A stretch of DNA of 64,000 nucleotides from JANWWM01 sp046292465 (GCA_046292465.1 JBKBRB010000010.1:1-64000), one strand, 5' to 3'. Positions 50,005 through 59,760 are shown, numbered from the stretch's first letter. Notes: generated by a model from the letters alone, not told the origin. Made by a program: numbers and translations.

Positions 50005-50997
50005 ATGTCAAAACCAAAGTCGCATGTGTTGATTGTTGATGACGAGCCGCTCGTCTTAAACTCGCTCCAAAATTTGTTGGAGTTTGACTACATCGTTCAC
50101 ACGGCGCAAAGCGGAAATGAAGCACTGAAAATTTTGACGATGCACCCGATTAAGGTGATTATGAGCGACCAACGCATGCCGGGAATGATGGGGCACGAAG
50201 TCTTGCGCGAAGCCAAACGCATCAGTCCAAGCACCATCAGAATTTTGCTTACAGGCTACAGCGATTTAGAATCGATTATCAATTCGGTGAATGCAGGCGA
50301 AATTTTCCGATACATCAATAAGCCTTGGAAGTCGGAAATGATCATGAGCGTCTTCAAGTTAGGCACGCAGATTTATGACCGTCTCACACAACTTGCGCCT
50401 GTAACAAATTTCAGTGCGCCTGTTAATAAGCCACAAGAAACGACAAATAAAATCCACATTGAAGTGGAAGAAAAAAGCCACTCTGTGTTGTTTGTCGGCT
50501 ATGAAGATAGCGACATGAGTAGCCTTCTGAAGCAACTTCAATCGCAATACGATGTCTATCAGAGTGCTTCCGTCGACGATGCCTTTAATAAAATTGCGCG
50601 CAAACCGGTCTCCGTCATCGTGAGCAATGTGGAGTTTGGGCAAGAGAATGTGTTTGATTTTTTGAGCGCGGTTAAAAACGAATATCCTGAAGTAGTTACC
50701 GTGATTTTGACCGAAGTCGTCGATGCGAATTTGGCGATTCGCTCCATCAATGAACTCAATGTGTTTCGTTATCTCATCAAGCCTGTCAGCCAAGATGAAT
50801 TCAAAGAAGTGATTGACCGTGCAGTGGCGAAAAGCCAGAACTACAAAACGACGCCTGAAACGAACCTACTTCAAACGGCAAAGCAACTTGCGCCAAACAT
50901 CGTTGCCAGTCCATCTGAGCAAGAAAGTGCCTTGCGATTAAGACTGCGAGCCGCACAATTAGCACTGTCTAAAACAAAGCCGCGAGGCTCGACCTAA
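50005..50997 (+). CDS. Response regulator with two receiver domains, the second degenerate
   Basis: A 330-residue protein. Receiver 1 (~7-125) is complete: acidic pair D12-D13, phosphoacceptor D55 (MSDQRMPG), and Lys in INKPW. Receiver 2 (~159-280) keeps the fold (LIKPVSQDEF) but has G165-Y166 in place of the acidic pair and S207-N208 in place of the phosphoacceptor Asp, so it should not be phosphorylated. There is no DNA-binding or enzymatic output domain. It likely works with the adjacent histidine kinase by protein-protein contacts. It overlaps the convergent P-type ATPase gene by 4 bases. Confidence 0.88.
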   Translation: MSKPKSHVLIVDDEPLVLNSLQNLLEFDYIVHTAQSGNEALKILTMHPIKVIMSDQRMPGMMGHEVLREAKRISPSTIRILLTGYSDLESIINSVNAGEIFRYINKPWKSEMIMSVFKLGTQIYDRLTQLAPVTNFSAPVNKPQETTNKIHIEVEEKSHSVLFVGYEDSDMSSLLKQLQSQYDVYQSASVDDAFNKIARKPVSVIVSNVEFGQENVFDFLSAVKNEYPEVVTVILTEVVDANLAIRSINELNVFRYLIKPVSQDEFKEVIDRAVAKSQNYKTTPETNLLQTAKQLAPNIVASPSEQESALRLRLRAAQLALSKTKPRGST

Positions 50998-53423
50998 GTT
51001 CGTAATGCAGGTTTAGCGCGTAGAAAATGGGCATAAAAGAACAACACCGAGAGCGGCAGAACGCTTAGCGCAATCGCCCCCCACTGCGATGCACTGAACG
51101 GCGTAATTTCGTAGAAAGTCGTGATGATTTTTGTGATGAAAAGTTCGGGCGAAATCGTGGCGAAAATTGCATAAAGCAAAGTCAACCCAAATCCGAAAAG
51201 CAAATAGCGCATTTGATTGCGCACGTCATCAAAATAAACGGCGCAGAGAAAATTGAGGATAGACGAAATCACCAATGCCCCCGTCATCAGTTCAACGACC
51301 ACCGATTCAGGAAACTCAAAAAGATAACGCCCGATGAAGTAGGCAGCGAATGTTTGGCTCAAAATCATGAATGTTGAGAGCGAGACGAATGAACGCAACT
51401 GTCCGAAAAAGTCGCGCACAGGCGAGGTGTTCAAATTCACCAGTGCGATGAAATAAGCAGGGAGTGCAATGCCGAGAATGCTCATCAAACCGCCTTTTCG
51501 CGGCGTGAGCGGGTAGAGCACATCAAGAAACCAAGGTAAGACGCTCAAAACAATCACGACTGCATTTTTCGTGATAAAAAGATTTGAAACATAACGCACC
51601 GTGTTGATGATTTTGCTTCCTTCGTCAAACATCTTCGGCAAGAGCGAGAATCGATTTTTGAGTAGCACGACATCAGCCGCTTCTTTGGTAATCGCGCTTC
51701 CTTCCTCCATGGCAATCCCCAAACTTGCTTCTTTGATGGCAAGCAAATCATTGACGCCGTCGCCAATCATTGCGGTTTCTTTCTTCAAGGCTTTTAGCGT
51801 TTGAACAATCGTGAGTTTATGCTCAGGCTTTGTTCGAACGAAAATAGATTTTTGAGAAATGACTTCGGGCAGTTGCTCGGTTGGAAGTTTGTCGAGTTCG
51901 TTGCCTGTAATCATCAACTCGGGCGAGGCGTTCCAGCCGATTTCGCGCAGGGTTTGGAAAACGGAATCGCCTGAATCGCCTGAAATGATTTTCACATCAA
52001 TGTTATTTTTCTCGAAGAGTTTCAAGACATCAATCGCGTCGGTGCGGGCTTCGTCTTTGAGCGAGACGATGGCGATGGGCGTAATTTCAAACGAGTCGAC
52101 TTGTTCGGCGGAAAGTTTTTCGGAGAGTTCTGAACTGACTTCGCCGAAAAGCAGGTTGCGATAGCCTGAAAGTTTATACTGTGTGAAAAGTGAGAGGGCT
52201 TCTTCTTCTTCGCTCTTGGAGAGCCGCTCTTGAAGCACATCAAAGCCGCCAAGAATGAACGTGCGCACTGTTGAGCCAATCGTCATTTTAACCGCGCTGA
52301 TTTTAATATCGGAGCGAAACGGAATTTCATCGAGTCGGGCAATGTTCGACGGCGGCGTGAAAATCGACAAGGCTTTGATGGTGGCGTTTTGCTCCGTGCT
52401 CAGCGCGCTGAACGCGCCTAAACACGCTTTGACCTCCTCTTCGGAAAAGCCTTTGAAAAGCGAAAGCGTGGCGAAGGCAATTTTATTCTGTGTGAGTGTG
52501 CCTGTTTTATCCATGCACACAACTTGAATCGTTGGGAAAGCGTCAATCGCATTGATTTTCTGAATAATCGCGCCGATTTTAGCAATCCGAAAAATGCCAA
52601 TCGTAAAGGTAATGGAGGAAAAAAACACTAACCCTTCGGGAATAAGCGAAATGGCAATCGTAGAAATTTTACGCACCTCGTCGGGCGTGAAATTTTGCAA
52701 AATCAAACTGCGCAAAACTTCCACCAAAACGAGCATTGCTGTAATGCCAAACGACCAAACAAAAAGCAAATTGATTTTGCGTTGAAGCGGCGAAACCATG
52801 AACTTGTATCGCTTTGCCTGTGCGGTAATGCGTGTTGCGTAACTTTCAGCACCGACTTTTTCCGCGCGGAAATAACCATTCCCAAAGACGCAGAAACTGC
52901 CCGATAGCAGGTCATCGCCCGCCGACTTTGCAATCGAAATCGACTCGCCTGTAACGAGCGACTCATCAACCTCTAAACGATTGGCATACAGCACTTTTCC
53001 ATCGACGACAATTTGCTCGCCTTTTTCAATGAAGAGCACATCATCTTGCACAATCTCGTGTTTATCAATCTGAATTTTCTTTCCGTCTCTAACAACCGTT
53101 ACAAAAGGGTTTTTGAGCAGTTCCATTTTCGCAAGGGTGCGTGCGGCGCGAATTTCCTGCACAATCGCAATGAGCGTATTGGCGAGCGTAACGGTAACAA
53201 TACCGAGCGAATCGAGGACAAGTCGATCGTCGTTGGTCGTGAAATAAAAAACAAGAAGAAAAGTGATAACCGCAAAATTGATGAGGTTAAAAACGCTAAA
53301 CGAGTTTTCAAAGACGATTTGCGGAACACTTTTGATATGTTCGCGCTTCGTGCGGTTGATGAGTCCTTTAGATTTTCGCTCTTGAACTTCTGCTTCTGTG
53401 AGTCCTTGAAAATGTGGGAGCAT
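50994..53423 (-). CDS. Cation-transporting P-type ATPase (CtpE-like)
   Basis: An 809-residue P-type ATPase. Seen in order: an actuator TGES (158-161), the IPEGL motif (261-265) of transmembrane segment 4, phosphorylation motif DKTGTLT with D305, and the hinge GDGVNDLLAIKEA. No N-terminal metal-binding domain is present. The IPEGL motif and sequence around it resemble CtpE-like ATPases, reported as Ca2+ pumps in mycobacteria; the ion here is an inference. Downstream partner of the 201-residue membrane protein, 3 bases apart. Confidence 0.88.
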   Translation of the reverse strand: MLPHFQGLTEAEVQERKSKGLINRTKREHIKSVPQIVFENSFSVFNLINFAVITFLLVFYFTTNDDRLVLDSLGIVTVTLANTLIAIVQEIRAARTLAKMELLKNPFVTVVRDGKKIQIDKHEIVQDDVLFIEKGEQIVVDGKVLYANRLEVDESLVTGESISIAKSAGDDLLSGSFCVFGNGYFRAEKVGAESYATRITAQAKRYKFMVSPLQRKINLLFVWSFGITAMLVLVEVLRSLILQNFTPDEVRKISTIAISLIPEGLVFFSSITFTIGIFRIAKIGAIIQKINAIDAFPTIQVVCMDKTGTLTQNKIAFATLSLFKGFSEEEVKACLGAFSALSTEQNATIKALSIFTPPSNIARLDEIPFRSDIKISAVKMTIGSTVRTFILGGFDVLQERLSKSEEEEALSLFTQYKLSGYRNLLFGEVSSELSEKLSAEQVDSFEITPIAIVSLKDEARTDAIDVLKLFEKNNIDVKIISGDSGDSVFQTLREIGWNASPELMITGNELDKLPTEQLPEVISQKSIFVRTKPEHKLTIVQTLKALKKETAMIGDGVNDLLAIKEASLGIAMEEGSAITKEAADVVLLKNRFSLLPKMFDEGSKIINTVRYVSNLFITKNAVVIVLSVLPWFLDVLYPLTPRKGGLMSILGIALPAYFIALVNLNTSPVRDFFGQLRSFVSLSTFMILSQTFAAYFIGRYLFEFPESVVVELMTGALVISSILNFLCAVYFDDVRNQMRYLLFGFGLTLLYAIFATISPELFITKIITTFYEITPFSASQWGAIALSVLPLSVLFFYAHFLRAKPALRT

Positions 53424-53426
53424 ATC

Positions 53427-54029
53427 TTACGCGACATTGCGTTTTGCCTTTGAATCTTCAAGCAAAGTTGTTTGAAGAGACATGCGCTTTTTGATGCGCT
53501 CGGCAATTTGTTGATACTCTTGTTTGTGATGCGCAAGTTCGCTTGCAACACCTTCAATCACTTTAAGATTTTCAAACCGAACGCGCGTGAGTTTTCCATA
53601 TGAGATGGAGAGCATAATGCAAAGTTCAATGTAATTGAGGCTGAAAACAAACCACTCGAGAAGGTTTGGGCGGCGCGATTTGAAGCCAAATTTTTCTACG
53701 GTCGCATCGCTGAAATAATACAAGTTGGCGCGAATCTTCGTTTCAGGCGCGATTTTTCCCGACTCAATTTCAGCACATAAGTTGTGCAAGCCTTCTGCTA
53801 AGTGGTAGAGCAAAACCGACGGATTAACTTTTTGAAGCCGGAAGAAATCCCAACTGGTGCCGATGTGGACTTCAAGCGTCTTGAAGCCGTAAGGCACGGT
53901 GCAAAACATTTTGGAGTAGTAGCGATAAACGCCGACTTTTTTGAGAAGCGGCGTCGTCAGATAGCGTGAAAGGCGGTAGAAGAGGAGAAATGAAAGAAAA
54001 CTAAGTGTCGCGTTTGAAAGCAGTTCCAT
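53427..54029 (-). CDS. Membrane protein of unknown function, operon partner of the P-type ATPase
   Basis: A 200-residue protein from ATG 54029 (frame open to 54083). It has an N-terminal transmembrane segment (LSNATLSFLSFLLFYRL), a soluble middle (FKTLEVHIGTSWDFF, SVLLYHLAEGLHNLC) and a second hydrophobic segment (FSLNYIELCIMLSIS), then a helical charged tail. No family recognised. It lies 3 bases upstream of the ATPase start, so the two are co-transcribed, and it could be a subunit or regulator of the pump. Confidence 0.75.
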   Translation of the reverse strand: MELLSNATLSFLSFLLFYRLSRYLTTPLLKKVGVYRYYSKMFCTVPYGFKTLEVHIGTSWDFFRLQKVNPSVLLYHLAEGLHNLCAEIESGKIAPETKIRANLYYFSDATVEKFGFKSRRPNLLEWFVFSLNYIELCIMLSISYGKLTRVRFENLKVIEGVASELAHHKQEYQQIAERIKKRMSLQTTLLEDSKAKRNVA

Positions 54030-54082
54030 TATCAGAGCGATAATTGAGATATGTGTTAGAGAGCAGAAGTCTTGGACGGGCA

Positions 54083-54090
54083 CAAAGTTA
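54083..54090 (-). promoter_or_regulatory. -7 box TAnnTTTG upstream of the P-type ATPase operon
   Basis: TAACTTTG on the minus strand, an exact match to the Bacteroidota -7 consensus, about 55 bases before ATG 54029. The -33 position has TGG instead of TTG. Confidence 0.4.
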
Positions 54091-54188
54091 CGCCTTCTTT
54101 TTTAATAAACCATATTTTTCAAGCGCACAACATTTCGCGTAAATTGAACGCGTGCAAAACTTTTCTTAATACCAAACCTTCTTGTAGT

Positions 54189-55724
54189 ATGACCGCACTG
54201 AAAGATTCAATCCTGCAACTTATCACAGAAACGTCGACAAACCTGCCAAGCGATGTACGTCGCGCGATTGCACGCGCCGCTGAACGCGAGGAAGCAAATT
54301 CGCGCTCTGGCTTAGCCATGTCGACCATTACGCTCAATGTCGATATGGCGTGCGACAATGTCTCGCCAATTTGTCAAGACACAGGCATGCCGACTTTCTT
54401 CATTCACACGCCGATTGGTGTCAATCAACTTGAAATCAAAGCCGCTATCAAAGAAGCAACCATAGAAGCAACGAAGACGGGCAAACTGCGTCCGAACTCG
54501 GTTCACCCAATCACGGGCAAGAACAGCGGCACGAATGTCGGTGCAGGCGTGCCCGTGATGCACTTTGAGCAGTGGGAGCATGATTACACGGAAATCAAAC
54601 TCATCTTGAAAGGCGGCGGCTGTGAAAACAAAAACATTCAATACTCGCTTCCGATGGAACTCGATGGGCTGGGCAAAGCCGGACGCGATTTGGACGGCAT
54701 TCGCAAGTGCATAATGCACGCCGTTTGGCAAGCGCAAGGACAAGGCTGTTCGGCAGGCTTCATCGGCGTGGGCATTGGCGGCGATAGAACTTCCGGCTAT
54801 GAACTTGCTAAGCATCAACTCTTGCGCCCTGTCGATGACGTCAATCCCGATGAAACCTTGCGTGCGTTGGAAAATTACGTGATGCAAAATGCCGATAAAC
54901 TCAACATCGGCACGATGGGCTTCGGCGGGAAGGTTACGCTCTTAGGCTGTAAAATTGGACTGGCAGAACGCTTGCCTGCAAGTTTCTTCGTAAGCGTTGC
55001 CTATAACTGTTGGGCGTATCGACGACTTGGCGTTCATCTCGATTCACACGGAAACATTATCAAATGGCTTTATCGGGAATCGGACGAAATCAAACGGTTG
55101 GCGAAAGGTGCAGGCATTCCGCTGACGGGCAAAGAAATTGTGCTTCAAGCACCGATTAGCGAAGAACAAATCCGCAAAATCAAAGTTGGCGATGTGGTAA
55201 TCATCAACGGCGCAATGCACACCGGACGCGATGCGTTTCATCATTACATCATTCATCATAACCTTGAAGCCAAAGACATGCCGGTTGAAACGCGCGGCGG
55301 CGTGCTTTATCATTGCGGTCCTGTGGTGCTGAAAGAAAACGGAAAGTATAAAGTCATGGCGGCAGGTCCGACAACCTCGATTCGCGAAGAGCCATATCAA
55401 GCCGAGGTGATTCAACGGCTGGGATTCCGCGCCATTATTGGCAAAGGCGGCATGGGCGCGAAAACCTTGAAAGGCTTGCAAGAGCATGGTGCGGTCTATC
55501 TCAATGCGATTGGCGGTGCGGCGCAGTATTACGCGCAGTGTATCAAAAATGTAACAGGCGTCGACTACCTTGAAGAAATGGGCGTTCCCGAAGCGATGTG
55601 GCACCTCGAAGTCGAAGGCTTTGCCGCAATTTGCACGATGGATTCGCACGGCAATAGTTTGCACAAAGAAGTGCAAGAAGAATCGCTCGCTGTGCTCAAA
55701 ACCTTCGCCGAACCGGTATTCTGA
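54189..55724 (+). CDS. fumA: Class I (iron-sulfur) fumarate hydratase
   Basis: Interconverts fumarate and malate with a [4Fe-4S] cluster. From ATG 54189 the protein is 511 residues and carries both domains that are separate subunits in some archaea. N-terminal: NVSPICQDTGMPTFFIH, GKNSGTNVGAGVPVMHF, GGGCENKNIQYSLPM. C-terminal: HTGRDAFHHYI, YHCGPVVLKEN, AAGPTTSIREEPYQ and IGKGGMGAKTLKGLQE. The frame is open to 54072 without family support. Such enzymes are oxygen-sensitive, contrasting with the O2-using phhA. A terminator follows. Confidence 0.94.
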   Translation: MTALKDSILQLITETSTNLPSDVRRAIARAAEREEANSRSGLAMSTITLNVDMACDNVSPICQDTGMPTFFIHTPIGVNQLEIKAAIKEATIEATKTGKLRPNSVHPITGKNSGTNVGAGVPVMHFEQWEHDYTEIKLILKGGGCENKNIQYSLPMELDGLGKAGRDLDGIRKCIMHAVWQAQGQGCSAGFIGVGIGGDRTSGYELAKHQLLRPVDDVNPDETLRALENYVMQNADKLNIGTMGFGGKVTLLGCKIGLAERLPASFFVSVAYNCWAYRRLGVHLDSHGNIIKWLYRESDEIKRLAKGAGIPLTGKEIVLQAPISEEQIRKIKVGDVVIINGAMHTGRDAFHHYIIHHNLEAKDMPVETRGGVLYHCGPVVLKENGKYKVMAAGPTTSIREEPYQAEVIQRLGFRAIIGKGGMGAKTLKGLQEHGAVYLNAIGGAAQYYAQCIKNVTGVDYLEEMGVPEAMWHLEVEGFAAICTMDSHGNSLHKEVQEESLAVLKTFAEPVF

Positions 55725-55740
55725 AACGCTCTAACAAACA

Positions 55741-55773
55741 ACGGGCGAGTCAGAAGGCTTGCCCGTTCTATTT
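55741..55773 (+). terminator. Rho-independent terminator of the fumarase gene
   Basis: ACGGGCGAG (55741-55749) pairs with CTTGCCCGT (55758-55766) and is followed by TCTATTT. The thioesterase gene starts 21 bases later. Confidence 0.75.
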
Positions 55774-55793
55774 CAAGCATCAATTTCGCTGCA

Positions 55794-56210
55794 ATGCACA
55801 AGCACGAAACGCGGCTCAAAGTCCGCAGCTACGAATTAGATTTCTTTCAACACGTCAACAACGCTGTTTATCTCAACTACATTGAGCAGGCAAGGGTTGA
55901 ACTCTTGCAAAGTGCAGGCTTTACGCTCAATGATTTTTTAGCGCAGAAAATTTTGCCGGTCGTGGTCAATATCAACATCAACTATCGCCGTTCATCACAC
56001 CTCAACGACGAACTATTGATTTTCACGCACATTTCTCGCATTGGAACTTCCTCGTTCACGATGAGACACGAAGCCTATAACCTTACGCAAGGCAATGTGC
56101 CGTCGTTTGATGCCGATGTAACGCACGCCGTTATTGATACCACAACGGGCAAATCGACGCCGATTCCTGATAGGCTTCGTCAAAAACTTTCATCGCTTCA
56201 TTCACAATGA
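55794..56210 (+). CDS. Acyl-CoA thioesterase (4-hydroxybenzoyl-CoA thioesterase hotdog fold)
   Basis: A 138-residue hotdog-fold thioesterase. The 4HBT signature is clear: VRSYELDFFQHVNNAVYLNYIEQAR with the catalytic Asp in ELDFFQHVNN. It hydrolyses acyl-CoA thioesters of unknown chain. Its TGA overlaps the ATG of aroQ (ATGA), so translation is coupled. Confidence 0.9.
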   Translation: MHKHETRLKVRSYELDFFQHVNNAVYLNYIEQARVELLQSAGFTLNDFLAQKILPVVVNININYRRSSHLNDELLIFTHISRIGTSSFTMRHEAYNLTQGNVPSFDADVTHAVIDTTTGKSTPIPDRLRQKLSSLHSQ

Positions 56211-56650
56211 CTATTCTTGTGCTTAACGGACCAAACCTTTCGCGCTTGGGCAAACGCGAGCCAAACATCTACGGCACGAGAACATTAGGCGACATCAATC
56301 AATCGCTTGTGCAAACTTTCAAAGAAGTCGCGTTTGAATTTTTTCAGAGTGAAAGCGAGGGCGCGTTGATTGAAAAACTCTTTGAGGCGGAAGACGGCGG
56401 GCGTGTTCAAGGCGTGGTGTTGAATGCGGGCGCGCTGACGCATACCTCGATTGCCTTGCGCGATGCGATTGCTTCAGTTCGATTGCCAGTTGTGGAAGTG
56501 CATCTTTCGAATGTTTTTGCGCGTGAGCCTTTTCGTCGACACTCGTTCATTTCGGAAGTCTGTATCGGCGTGATTTCTGGTTTCGGCGAAACAAGTTATC
56601 ACTTAGGTGTGCAAGCGTTGCTGTGGCGAATTGCAAATACAGCGCGTTAA
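56207..56650 (+). CDS. aroQ: Type II 3-dehydroquinate dehydratase
   Basis: Third step of the shikimate pathway. The protein is 147 residues, normal for the small type II enzyme. Seen: LNGPNLSRLGKREPNIYG with the catalytic Tyr, GVVLNAGALTHTSIALRDAI with the substrate-binding Asn, PVVEVHLSNVFAREPFRRHS and IGVISGFGETSYHL. It overlaps the thioesterase gene by 4 bases. The pairing with a thioesterase is likely only co-transcription. Identification is secure. Confidence 0.95.
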   Translation: MTILVLNGPNLSRLGKREPNIYGTRTLGDINQSLVQTFKEVAFEFFQSESEGALIEKLFEAEDGGRVQGVVLNAGALTHTSIALRDAIASVRLPVVEVHLSNVFAREPFRRHSFISEVCIGVISGFGETSYHLGVQALLWRIANTAR

Positions 56651-56659
56651 ACAGTTGTC

Positions 56660-57394
56660 TTAAATGTCGGCGAGCAAAAGGCGCGATTCGCGTTTATTTT
56701 GTTTATCGCCTGCAACGATAAGCGGGAGTTTCAAAGCGATTTCGAGTTGCTGTTTGGCTTCGGCGTCGCGTCCAAGTTTGAGCAAGGCTTTGGCGTAGGC
56801 GTTGCGGTAGAAAATAACTTCGGGACTATGTGAAACGGCTTTGGCAAGATATTTTGCGGATTGTTCATAGCTGCCTTCAGGCACGCCGCCGAAAAGAAGT
56901 TTGGCAAAAGTGCGCTCAACAAATCCCAATCCTGCTAATTCATAATGCCAAATTCCCAAGACGGCGTTTGCCATTGCGTGGTTGGGGTCAAGCGCGAGGG
57001 CTTTGTCGGCATACTGTTTAATTTCAAGACCGAGTTTAACTTTCTCTTTATTGCCACGAAAGAGCGCGATTTGACCGGTAACTTGACCGAGACGGGCGTA
57101 AATGTCAGGATTTGCGGGCGATTTTTTTAGAGCAAGCTCGAGCGCGGATTTCGCTTTGAGATACATCGCCTCTTGTTTGGATTTTGGAAGTTCATAGCCG
57201 CCGTAGAAATAAGCATCGGCGAGTTTGATGCACACGTCCGCAGTTTTATCAGCGTCGTCGAGCGTTTCATAGAGCTCGATGGCAAGCGGATAATTGAAGG
57301 CACGATAAGCGGAATCGGCTTGGGCAACGGTATCGCGGGCAGAAAGCATGGGTGTGATGAAAAGGCAAAGCAAAAAAACTGAGAGCAGGCGCAT
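56660..57394 (-). CDS. Exported TPR-repeat protein
   Basis: A 244-residue protein from ATG 57394: signal peptide MRLLSVFLLCLFITPMLSA, then TPR-like helical pairs (AYRAFNYPLAIELYETLDD, ALALDPNHAMANAVLGIWHY, YRNAYAKALLKLGRDAEAKQ). The frame is open to 57496, but that overlaps the terminator of the preceding gene. The function is unknown; similar proteins are periplasmic scaffolds. It converges on aroQ with 9 bases between. Confidence 0.75.
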   Translation of the reverse strand: MRLLSVFLLCLFITPMLSARDTVAQADSAYRAFNYPLAIELYETLDDADKTADVCIKLADAYFYGGYELPKSKQEAMYLKAKSALELALKKSPANPDIYARLGQVTGQIALFRGNKEKVKLGLEIKQYADKALALDPNHAMANAVLGIWHYELAGLGFVERTFAKLLFGGVPEGSYEQSAKYLAKAVSHSPEVIFYRNAYAKALLKLGRDAEAKQQLEIALKLPLIVAGDKQNKRESRLLLADI

Positions 57395-57463
57395 TTGGAG
57401 TTGCGTCGTTTGTTTTGATGAAAAATTAACTTCTTTGAAATTGTGAGTTTGATAGGGCTGATG

Positions 57464-57504
57464 AAATACAAAAGCCTTGTCGTGGTTTTCGAACAAGGCT
57501 TGTA
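57464..57504 (-). terminator. Rho-independent terminator of the PpiD-like gene
   Basis: AAGCCTTGT (57472-57480) and ACAAGGCTT (57493-57501) form the stem; on the minus strand it runs into TTGTATTTC. It lies 27 bases after the stop at 57531. Confidence 0.8.
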
Positions 57505-57530
57505 TTAGTTACAGTTCCGCACAAAAGCAA

Positions 57531-59636
57531 TTAGAACATCATTCGATTGTCTTCAATATCGGCTTTTTTCTTCAAGGCTTGAACCCAATTTTGTTGAACT
57601 TGGGTTTTCTTTTCTTGCAAGAGTTGCTTGCGGAGCGTTTCTTTTTGCGATTCAAAGTCTTCGTCCTTGCCTGATTCTTTTGCAGTAAGCATAGCGATAG
57701 CAACGCCACGATTGGTATCAATTGGTTGAGAGAGTTGATTGACTTCCATCGTGGAGATAATCGAGACGAAATTAGCCTCGCGACCTAACCCAGCCACATT
57801 TGGGCTTTGAAGCGAGACGCCGTTGAACTCACGCAAAACAGAGCCTGAATCGAGCGAAGCCAGTTTTTGAAGGTCGTTGCCCGATTGCTCAATAAGTTTT
57901 TTTGCGGTCTCGCGTAGTTCGGCGAGTTTTTTTTCACGAATCAGTTTGTTTTTGATGTCGCGTTTGAGATTGTCGTCGAGGCGGCGGTAGCCGTCATCGT
58001 TTTTCTCAACGAGTTGCATCACAGCGAATCCATCTTTCACGGCAATCACGTCGCTGATTTGATTTTCTTTGGCATTGAAAGCGAACTTCATCACGCTTGC
58101 GCTTGTGCCGAGCATCGGAATGAATCCGCCTTTGGAGAACTGTCCGGTTTGTCGCACTTCATAGCCTTTCTTTTCGGCTTCTTTGTCGAAGCCTTCTTCG
58201 GAGGCGAAGTATTGAAACTCGCTGGCGGCGCGGCGTTGGCGGTCAATCGTGGAAGGGCTTGGAACAATTTTTTTGACGAGTTCAACGCCTTTGACATCGC
58301 GCGTATCGCGTCCTGTAATTTTAATCAAGTGAATTCCGAACTGCGTTTGAACAGGACCGATAAGGTCGCCGACTTTGCCCGAGAACGAAGCGTCTTCGAA
58401 GGGCTTAACCATTCTGCCTTTGCCATACCAGCCTAAGTCGCCGCCGCTTTGCGCCGAGCCGTCTTTTGAGTATTGCCGTGCTGCATCTTCAAAAGAAATT
58501 TCGCCTTTCTTAATGCGTGCCAAAAGGGCTTTGGCTTCGTCAATCGTTTTGAGCGTATCGGCTTTTGTGTTGCCAGAGGGTTGCAAGAGAATGTGCGACG
58601 CGCGCACCAGCGGCTCGCCATCTGGTTTGACTTCGGTAATTTTAATGAGTTTGAACTCGCCAAATTCGCGCACAGGACCAATCACCATGCCCACTTTCAC
58701 TTCGCCTTTGTAAATCGCCTCGTCAATTTCAGGGCTAATTGAGCCGTGTGCGAATGATTTACCAAAGTTCGGCGGTTGGTCGCCGTGAATGTTAATGAAA
58801 TCGGTATCGTTCTTGGTTTCAGCAAATTCGCGGACGAGTTTTTTGAGGTCGTTTTCAATAGAGAGCGTGTCTTCGGAAGTTGGTGTATTGGGGAAGAAGA
58901 CGAACTTAGCGGAGCGGTTTGGCTCTTGCTTGTAGTCGTCGCGGTGGTCGCGGTAGTAAGCCGAAATTTCGCCGTCGCTGATATTATACATTGAATCGGG
59001 CTTTGTGCGAGAAAAATCCAGCAGAACGAATTTGCCGGTGAGTTTCAATCGGTCTTGATGAAACTTGATTCGCGCTTCTTCATCGCTGACACGAACAGAG
59101 GCGAGGTGCAGACGCTCGAGTTTTTCGCGCATTTTGATTTGGCGAACATATTCCTCGACCTGAATCCATGCTTTTTTGTTTTCGGGAGCGGCGGCGGCTT
59201 GCATCAAGGCTTCTCTGTTGATGTTGCCTGTCTTTGGGTCGCGAAATTGTTGCGCGATAAATTCAGGCGGATTGTCGGAGAAAATAGCATCGACGATTTC
59301 TTGGTCGCTAACACTAATGCCTTGTTTTTCATATTCTTTGCTGAGCAATTCGCGTTCAACGAGGTCGTTCCAAACTTGGTCACGAATGCGTGCGTCTAAG
59401 GCATCGTCAATCTCAATGCCTTTGGCTTGCTGGCGGTAGTTGTCGATGTAGGCTTTGTAAAGTCGTTCATATTCTTTGAGTGTGATGGGTTTGCCGTCAA
59501 TGCGTCCGGCTTCTTTGGGACGGTTTTGCATACCGGTGAAGTCCATGCCCCACTCAAAGACAATTGTAATAACGAACGCAACAATCAAGACGACGAAAAA
59601 CCACTTTGCGCCGTCGCGCATTTTGTTCATGACCAT
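57531..59636 (-). CDS. PpiD-like peptidyl-prolyl isomerase/chaperone with SurA-like N-terminal domain
   Basis: A 701-residue membrane-anchored foldase from ATG 59636 (ATG 59630 nearly equal). One transmembrane segment lies at ~13-30 (FFVVLIVAFVITIVFEWG). The SurA-like helical domain follows (IDGKPITLKEYERLYKAYI, LVERELLSKEYEKQGI). A parvulin domain sits near residues 340-430: VRASHILLQPSG, GGDLGWYGKGRMVKPFEDAS, PVQTQFGIHLIKI. A long helical tail ends it. It assists folding of exported proteins at the periplasmic face of the inner membrane. The frame is open to 59783 without support. Confidence 0.9.
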   Translation of the reverse strand: MVMNKMRDGAKWFFVVLIVAFVITIVFEWGMDFTGMQNRPKEAGRIDGKPITLKEYERLYKAYIDNYRQQAKGIEIDDALDARIRDQVWNDLVERELLSKEYEKQGISVSDQEIVDAIFSDNPPEFIAQQFRDPKTGNINREALMQAAAAPENKKAWIQVEEYVRQIKMREKLERLHLASVRVSDEEARIKFHQDRLKLTGKFVLLDFSRTKPDSMYNISDGEISAYYRDHRDDYKQEPNRSAKFVFFPNTPTSEDTLSIENDLKKLVREFAETKNDTDFINIHGDQPPNFGKSFAHGSISPEIDEAIYKGEVKVGMVIGPVREFGEFKLIKITEVKPDGEPLVRASHILLQPSGNTKADTLKTIDEAKALLARIKKGEISFEDAARQYSKDGSAQSGGDLGWYGKGRMVKPFEDASFSGKVGDLIGPVQTQFGIHLIKITGRDTRDVKGVELVKKIVPSPSTIDRQRRAASEFQYFASEEGFDKEAEKKGYEVRQTGQFSKGGFIPMLGTSASVMKFAFNAKENQISDVIAVKDGFAVMQLVEKNDDGYRRLDDNLKRDIKNKLIREKKLAELRETAKKLIEQSGNDLQKLASLDSGSVLREFNGVSLQSPNVAGLGREANFVSIISTMEVNQLSQPIDTNRGVAIAMLTAKESGKDEDFESQKETLRKQLLQEKKTQVQQNWVQALKKKADIEDNRMMF

Positions 59637-59718
59637 GTGAAGAGTTCCGATGGAATATGTTAGTTTCACGCACAACCCTGCGGTGCGTTTGTAAAATTCA
59701 GTTAGGCTCAAAGGACAG

Positions 59719-59726
59719 CAAATATA
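59719..59726 (-). promoter_or_regulatory. -7 box TAnnTTTG upstream of the PpiD-like gene
   Basis: TATATTTG on the minus strand, an exact match to the Bacteroidota -7 consensus, about 83 bases before ATG 59636. No TTG at the matching -33 distance, so support is partial. Confidence 0.35.
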
Positions 59727-59760
59727 CGGCGCGCTTGCAAAAAAACTAAACTTCGTCGCA

